A stretch of DNA of 64,000 bases from Pseudomonas sp. (lineage in GTDB: Bacteria; Pseudomonadota; Gammaproteobacteria; Pseudomonadales; Pseudomonadaceae), in the NCBI RefSeq assembly GCF_030683065.1, contig NZ_JAUXMX010000029.1:124001-188000 (forward strand). Reading direction: 5' to 3'. The notes beneath the pieces are model-generated. The model did not search any database, was not told where the DNA came from, and was given only the letters and a program-made list of their open reading frames with translations. The position numbers and the translations under genes were made by a program. Of the stretch, positions 63,499 through 64,000 are shown piece after piece (positions within the stretch are counted from its first letter, which is position 1; each line of letters opens with the position of its first letter).

Positions 63499-64000
63499 AG
63501 CGCTTGATCCTGTTGCTGCCGTTGGCCGCCTTCCTGGTACTGGCCGGCTTCCTCTATAAGGGCCTGTATCTCGACTCGCGCGACATCGGCTCGACGATGA
63601 TCGGCAAGCCGCTGCCAGAGTTTGCCCTGCCATCCCTGGAGGAGCCGTCGCGCACCCTTGGCACCGCCGATTTCGAGGGGCCGGCGTTGGTCAACGTGTG
63701 GGCGACGTGGTGCCCGACCTGCCGCGCCGAGCACGAGATGCTCAACTTCCTGGCCGAGCAGGGTGTGGCAGTCTATGGGATCAACTACAAGGACAACGGC
63801 GACGCCGCGCGCCGCTGGCTCATCGAGTTGGGCAACCCGTACCGTTTCAACGTTGAAGACCCAAAGGGCAGCCTGGGTATCAATCTCGGGGTTTACGGTG
63901 CGCCGGAGACCTTCCTCATCGACAAGAACGGCACCATCCGCCACAAGTATGTCGGCGCCATCGACGAGACCGTCTGGCGCCAGCAGTTGGCGCCGCTGTA
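63495..64000 (+). CDS. ccmG: CcmG (DsbE) thiol-disulfide reductase, 5' part
   Basis: CcmG reduces apocytochrome cysteines before heme attachment. At least 168 codons are present before the window ends. It has an N-terminal signal anchor ([20 protein letters not shown]), thioredoxin fold with active site ATWCPTC, conserved GINYKD and the cis-Pro region GVYGAPETFLID. ATG 63495 overlaps the ccmF stop. Only the last few residues should be missing; ccmH would be expected next. Confidence 0.95.
   Translation, partial: MKRLILLLPLAAFLVLAGFLYKGLYLDSRDIGSTMIGKPLPEFALPSLEEPSRTLGTADFEGPALVNVWATWCPTCRAEHEMLNFLAEQGVAVYGINYKDNGDAARRWLIELGNPYRFNVEDPKGSLGINLGVYGAPETFLIDKNGTIRHKYVGAIDETVWRQQLAPL

Overview
The window is a GC-rich chromosomal segment of a gammaproteobacterium, almost certainly a Pseudomonas. 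Gene order, protein lengths and regulators (FleQ, FleSR, FleN, FlhF, HsbA/HsbR/HptB, MotCD, ParC/ParP next to CheW) match the polar-flagellum and chemotaxis locus of that genus. I did not assign a species. No phage, insertion sequence, CRISPR array, tRNA or rRNA gene was seen. Apart from about 1.9 kb on the minus strand near 57-58.6 kb and flgA at the left edge, every gene is on the plus strand.

Layout. 1-2.4 kb: the 5' part of flgA (minus), then cheV and cheR. 2.8-14.5 kb: rod, hook, ring and junction genes flgBCDE and flgFGHIJKL. 15.3-20.1 kb: flagellin fliC, flaG, cap fliD, two fliS-type chaperones and a FliT-like gene. 20.5-25.6 kb: master regulators fleQ, fleS and fleR. 26.0-31.8 kb: fliEFGHIJ (MS ring, switch, export ATPase). 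31.9-34.3 kb: the hsbA-hsbR-hptB signalling module. 34.4-41.9 kb: fliK, then fliLMNOPQR-flhB. 42.3-47.4 kb: flhA, flhF, fleN and fliA (sigma-28). 47.6-56.4 kb: cheYZAB, motCD, parC, parP, cheW and a DUF2802 gene. 56.7-58.6 kb (minus): an FlhB-C-terminal-like protein and a FliK-like protein. 58.8-64 kb: the cytochrome c maturation operon ccmABCDEF and a partial ccmG.

Regulation is readable in the DNA. Nine sigma-54 (-24/-12) sites lie in front of flgA, flgB, flgF, fliD, fleS, fliE, fliK, fliL and flhA. Two sigma-28 sites (TAAA-N15-GCCGATA) lie in front of fliC and the second fliS. FleQ probably drives the sigma-54 operons, FleSR a later set, and FliA the filament and chemotaxis genes, with FleN restraining FleQ.

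The long gaps between operons hold no genes but are full of palindromic repeats of several families, some tandemly duplicated. One REP-type palindrome is fused in frame into the 5' end of flgI. The cross-gene pattern I consider most worth pursuing is a short acidic-hydrophobic peptide. It occurs at the N-terminus of FliM, in FliN, at the C-terminus of CheZ, and three to four times in the CheA linker. It suggests a set of CheY docking sites.
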